Below are positions 62,404 through 64,000 of a stretch of DNA of 64,000 bases, in pieces. The notes below the pieces were generated by a model that saw only the letters and a list, made by a program, of their open reading frames with translations, was not told the origin of the DNA and made no database searches. The translations under genes and the position numbers were made by a program. Position 1 is the first letter of the stretch. Each line of letters opens with the position of its first letter. Source of the stretch: Candidatus Endobugula sertula (GTDB lineage Bacteria > Pseudomonadota > Gammaproteobacteria > Pseudomonadales > Cellvibrionaceae); NCBI GenBank assembly GCA_001723645.1, contig MDLC01000002.1, positions 89,361 through 153,360 of the forward strand. Reading direction: 5' to 3'.

Positions 62404-63945
62404 CTAAGCCAGTTCGTCAGTAGCGACCCGATATGTTGGGTCTTCCAGTACATTGACTTCACATAGGTTACCCGCTCGTTTCAATAACTGACGACACTCA
62501 GGGCTTAAGTGTCGTAAGTGGAGTGTTTTTCCTGCAGCTTGATACTTTTCAGCCAGACTATCTAATGCTTCAATACCTGAGTGATCACTGACACGAGAGC
62601 GTTTAAATTCAATGACGACGTCTTGAGGATCATTTTTAACATCGAATAATTCTTTAAAGTTAGAGACCGAACCAAAAAAGATAGGTCCCCGTAAGTCATA
62701 GACTTTATAACCGTTATCATCCATATACGTATCGACATAAATATGCTGAGCATGCTTCCAGGCAAACACCAAAGCAGAAACAATAACACCAACCACCACA
62801 GCAATCGCCAAATCAGTAGCAACCGTAACGGCAGATACCAAAATAATAATAAACATATCGGTAGCAGGAATTTTACCCAACAGGCGCAATGAGGACCATT
62901 CAAAGGTGCCCAGTACCACCATAAACATAATCCCCACCAGAGCCGCCAATGGGATCATTTCAATCAGTGAAGAGCCAAACAAGATAAATAACAATAACAC
63001 TACCGCAGCCGTAATCCCTGACAGGCGTCCGCGACCACCGGAGTTAATATTAATCATGCTTTGACCAATCATGGCACAACCACCCATACCACCAAAAAAA
63101 CCATTGGTCGTATTAGCAATACCCTGACCAATACATTCACGGTTACCCTGACCACGAGTATCCGTAATTTCGTCGATCAGCGTTAGGGTTAACAATGATT
63201 CAATCAAACCAATGGCAGCAATAATGAGTGAATAAGGAAGAATAATCCACAAAGTCTCTAGTGTGAAGGGAACTGTCGGAATAGCAAAACTAGGAAGCTC
63301 TCCTTTTAGAGTAGCCGTCGCGGCCTGATCAGCGGGTAACATATCACGAACAAAATCGATGACATTACGCGTCTCCAAATCCAAGCCAATAACAGCGAGT
63401 GTCACAGCCACAATCGCAACCAAACCTGCTGGGACCACTTTGGTAAGCTTTGGTAAAAAGTGCATGATCAACATAGTAGCGATAATCAAAGCCCCCATCA
63501 TGTATAGGGACCTATCCTCCATCAGCACTAATTGGCCAGACTCATCGGCAACCTTAAACAACTTAAGTTGAGATAAGAAAATAACAATTGCCAGACCATT
63601 GACAAACCCTAACATCACCGGATGAGGAACAATTCGAATATATTTTCCTAACCTTAATACCCCCGCTAACATCTGCACCAGTCCTGCCACTACTATCGCC
63701 GCAAATAAATACTGTATGCCATGCATGGCAACTAGTGACACCATCACCACGGCGGTAGCACCAGTTGCTCCTGAAATCATTCCGGGGCGGCCACCAAAAA
63801 TGCTGGTGAGTAGTCCCATCATAAAAGCGGCATATAAACCTACCATAGGCTCAACACCAGCGACGAAAGCAAAAGCTACGGCTTCAGGAACCAGCGCCAG
63901 CGCCACAGTAACGCCGGACAAAAGTAAGCGCCAATCGAACTCCAC
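62404..63945 (-). CDS. SulP-family anion transporter with STAS domain
   Basis: A 513-residue protein. Residues 1-390 are the membrane domain with about 12-14 helices, starting [20 protein letters not shown], with the family motifs [20 protein letters not shown] and [20 protein letters not shown]. Residues 400-505 form a STAS domain ([20 protein letters not shown]). Proteins of this group move sulphate, bicarbonate or other anions, often with Na+ or H+. The start is a GTG at 63945; an in-frame TAG lies nine codons upstream, so little is missing. Substrate not determined; bicarbonate (BicA-type) and sulphate are both possible. Confidence 0.92.
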   Translation of the reverse strand: MEFDWRLLLSGVTVALALVPEAVAFAFVAGVEPMVGLYAAFMMGLLTSIFGGRPGMISGATGATAVVMVSLVAMHGIQYLFAAIVVAGLVQMLAGVLRLGKYIRIVPHPVMLGFVNGLAIVIFLSQLKLFKVADESGQLVLMEDRSLYMMGALIIATMLIMHFLPKLTKVVPAGLVAIVAVTLAVIGLDLETRNVIDFVRDMLPADQAATATLKGELPSFAIPTVPFTLETLWIILPYSLIIAAIGLIESLLTLTLIDEITDTRGQGNRECIGQGIANTTNGFFGGMGGCAMIGQSMININSGGRGRLSGITAAVVLLLFILFGSSLIEMIPLAALVGIMFMVVLGTFEWSSLRLLGKIPATDMFIIILVSAVTVATDLAIAVVVGVIVSALVFAWKHAQHIYVDTYMDDNGYKVYDLRGPIFFGSVSNFKELFDVKNDPQDVVIEFKRSRVSDHSGIEALDSLAEKYQAAGKTLHLRHLSPECRQLLKRAGNLCEVNVLEDPTYRVATDELA

Positions 63946-64000
63946 TATATTTTCTAACCTGAGTCTATTCTAAAGTAGTGCCTTACTTTTAATGAGGCTC

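Overview
The window looks like a stretch of an AT-rich gammaproteobacterial chromosome, probably marine. The hom-thrC-recJ housekeeping block has the gammaproteobacterial order, and beside it lie a TRAP uptake operon, a SulP transporter and a large type I secretion (RTX) system. I could not identify the genus from sequence alone, and I saw no rRNA, tRNA or CRISPR array.

Region 1 (1-22213, all on the minus strand, transcribed towards position 1) is an extracellular contractile injection system (eCIS, the Afp/PVC/MAC type of phage-tail-like particle). In transcription order it encodes a DUF4255/Afp16-like tube terminator, a beta-sandwich protein, sheath 1, tube 1, sheath 2, tube 2, a long Afp7-like LysM protein, a 56-residue Afp6-like protein, a gpD-like spike hub, a separate gpV-like spike, a 571-residue protein with a 40-residue hydrophobic segment, a gp25-like wedge, an Afp11/gpJ-like baseplate protein, an Afp12-like baseplate protein with a propeller-like front half, a tape-measure-like protein that appears split at a G8 run, an AAA+ ATPase, and a helical protein cut by the window edge. 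Two reading-frame breaks stand out. A 7-bp tandem duplication removes the conserved C-terminus of tube 1, and a run of eight G separates two ORFs that join into one protein after a -1 shift.

Region 2 (22571-41818, minus strand) is an RTX export operon: two small exported or membrane proteins of unknown function, a 4104-residue RTX protein (lipase-like, LysM, subtilisin-like S8 and P-domain modules plus many calcium-binding repeats), and its own TolC, ABC ATPase and HlyD-type adaptor. The adaptor gene carries an in-frame TAA. Upstream lies a diverged 0.6-kb copy of an internal RTX segment, abutting a deleted IS30-family transposase relic.

Region 3 (42148-47568, plus strand) holds a good sigma-70-like promoter, a 1534-residue exported protein of unknown function with six Cys-bracketed modules in its second half, and an exported isochorismatase-family hydrolase.

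Region 4 (48031-55297) is a catabolic unit: a divergent Lrp/AsnC regulator, an EutA-like Asp/Glu-racemase-superfamily enzyme, an M20 amidohydrolase, a DctP/Q/M TRAP transporter with an intrinsic terminator between dctP and dctQ, and an M24 metallohydrolase. The set recalls ectoine or N-acyl-amino-acid use, but the substrate is not proven.

Region 5 (55300-63945) holds an ATP-grasp protein, recJ, thrC, hom with a terminator-like hairpin in its leader, a possibly frameshifted HExxH protein, a small membrane protein and a SulP transporter.
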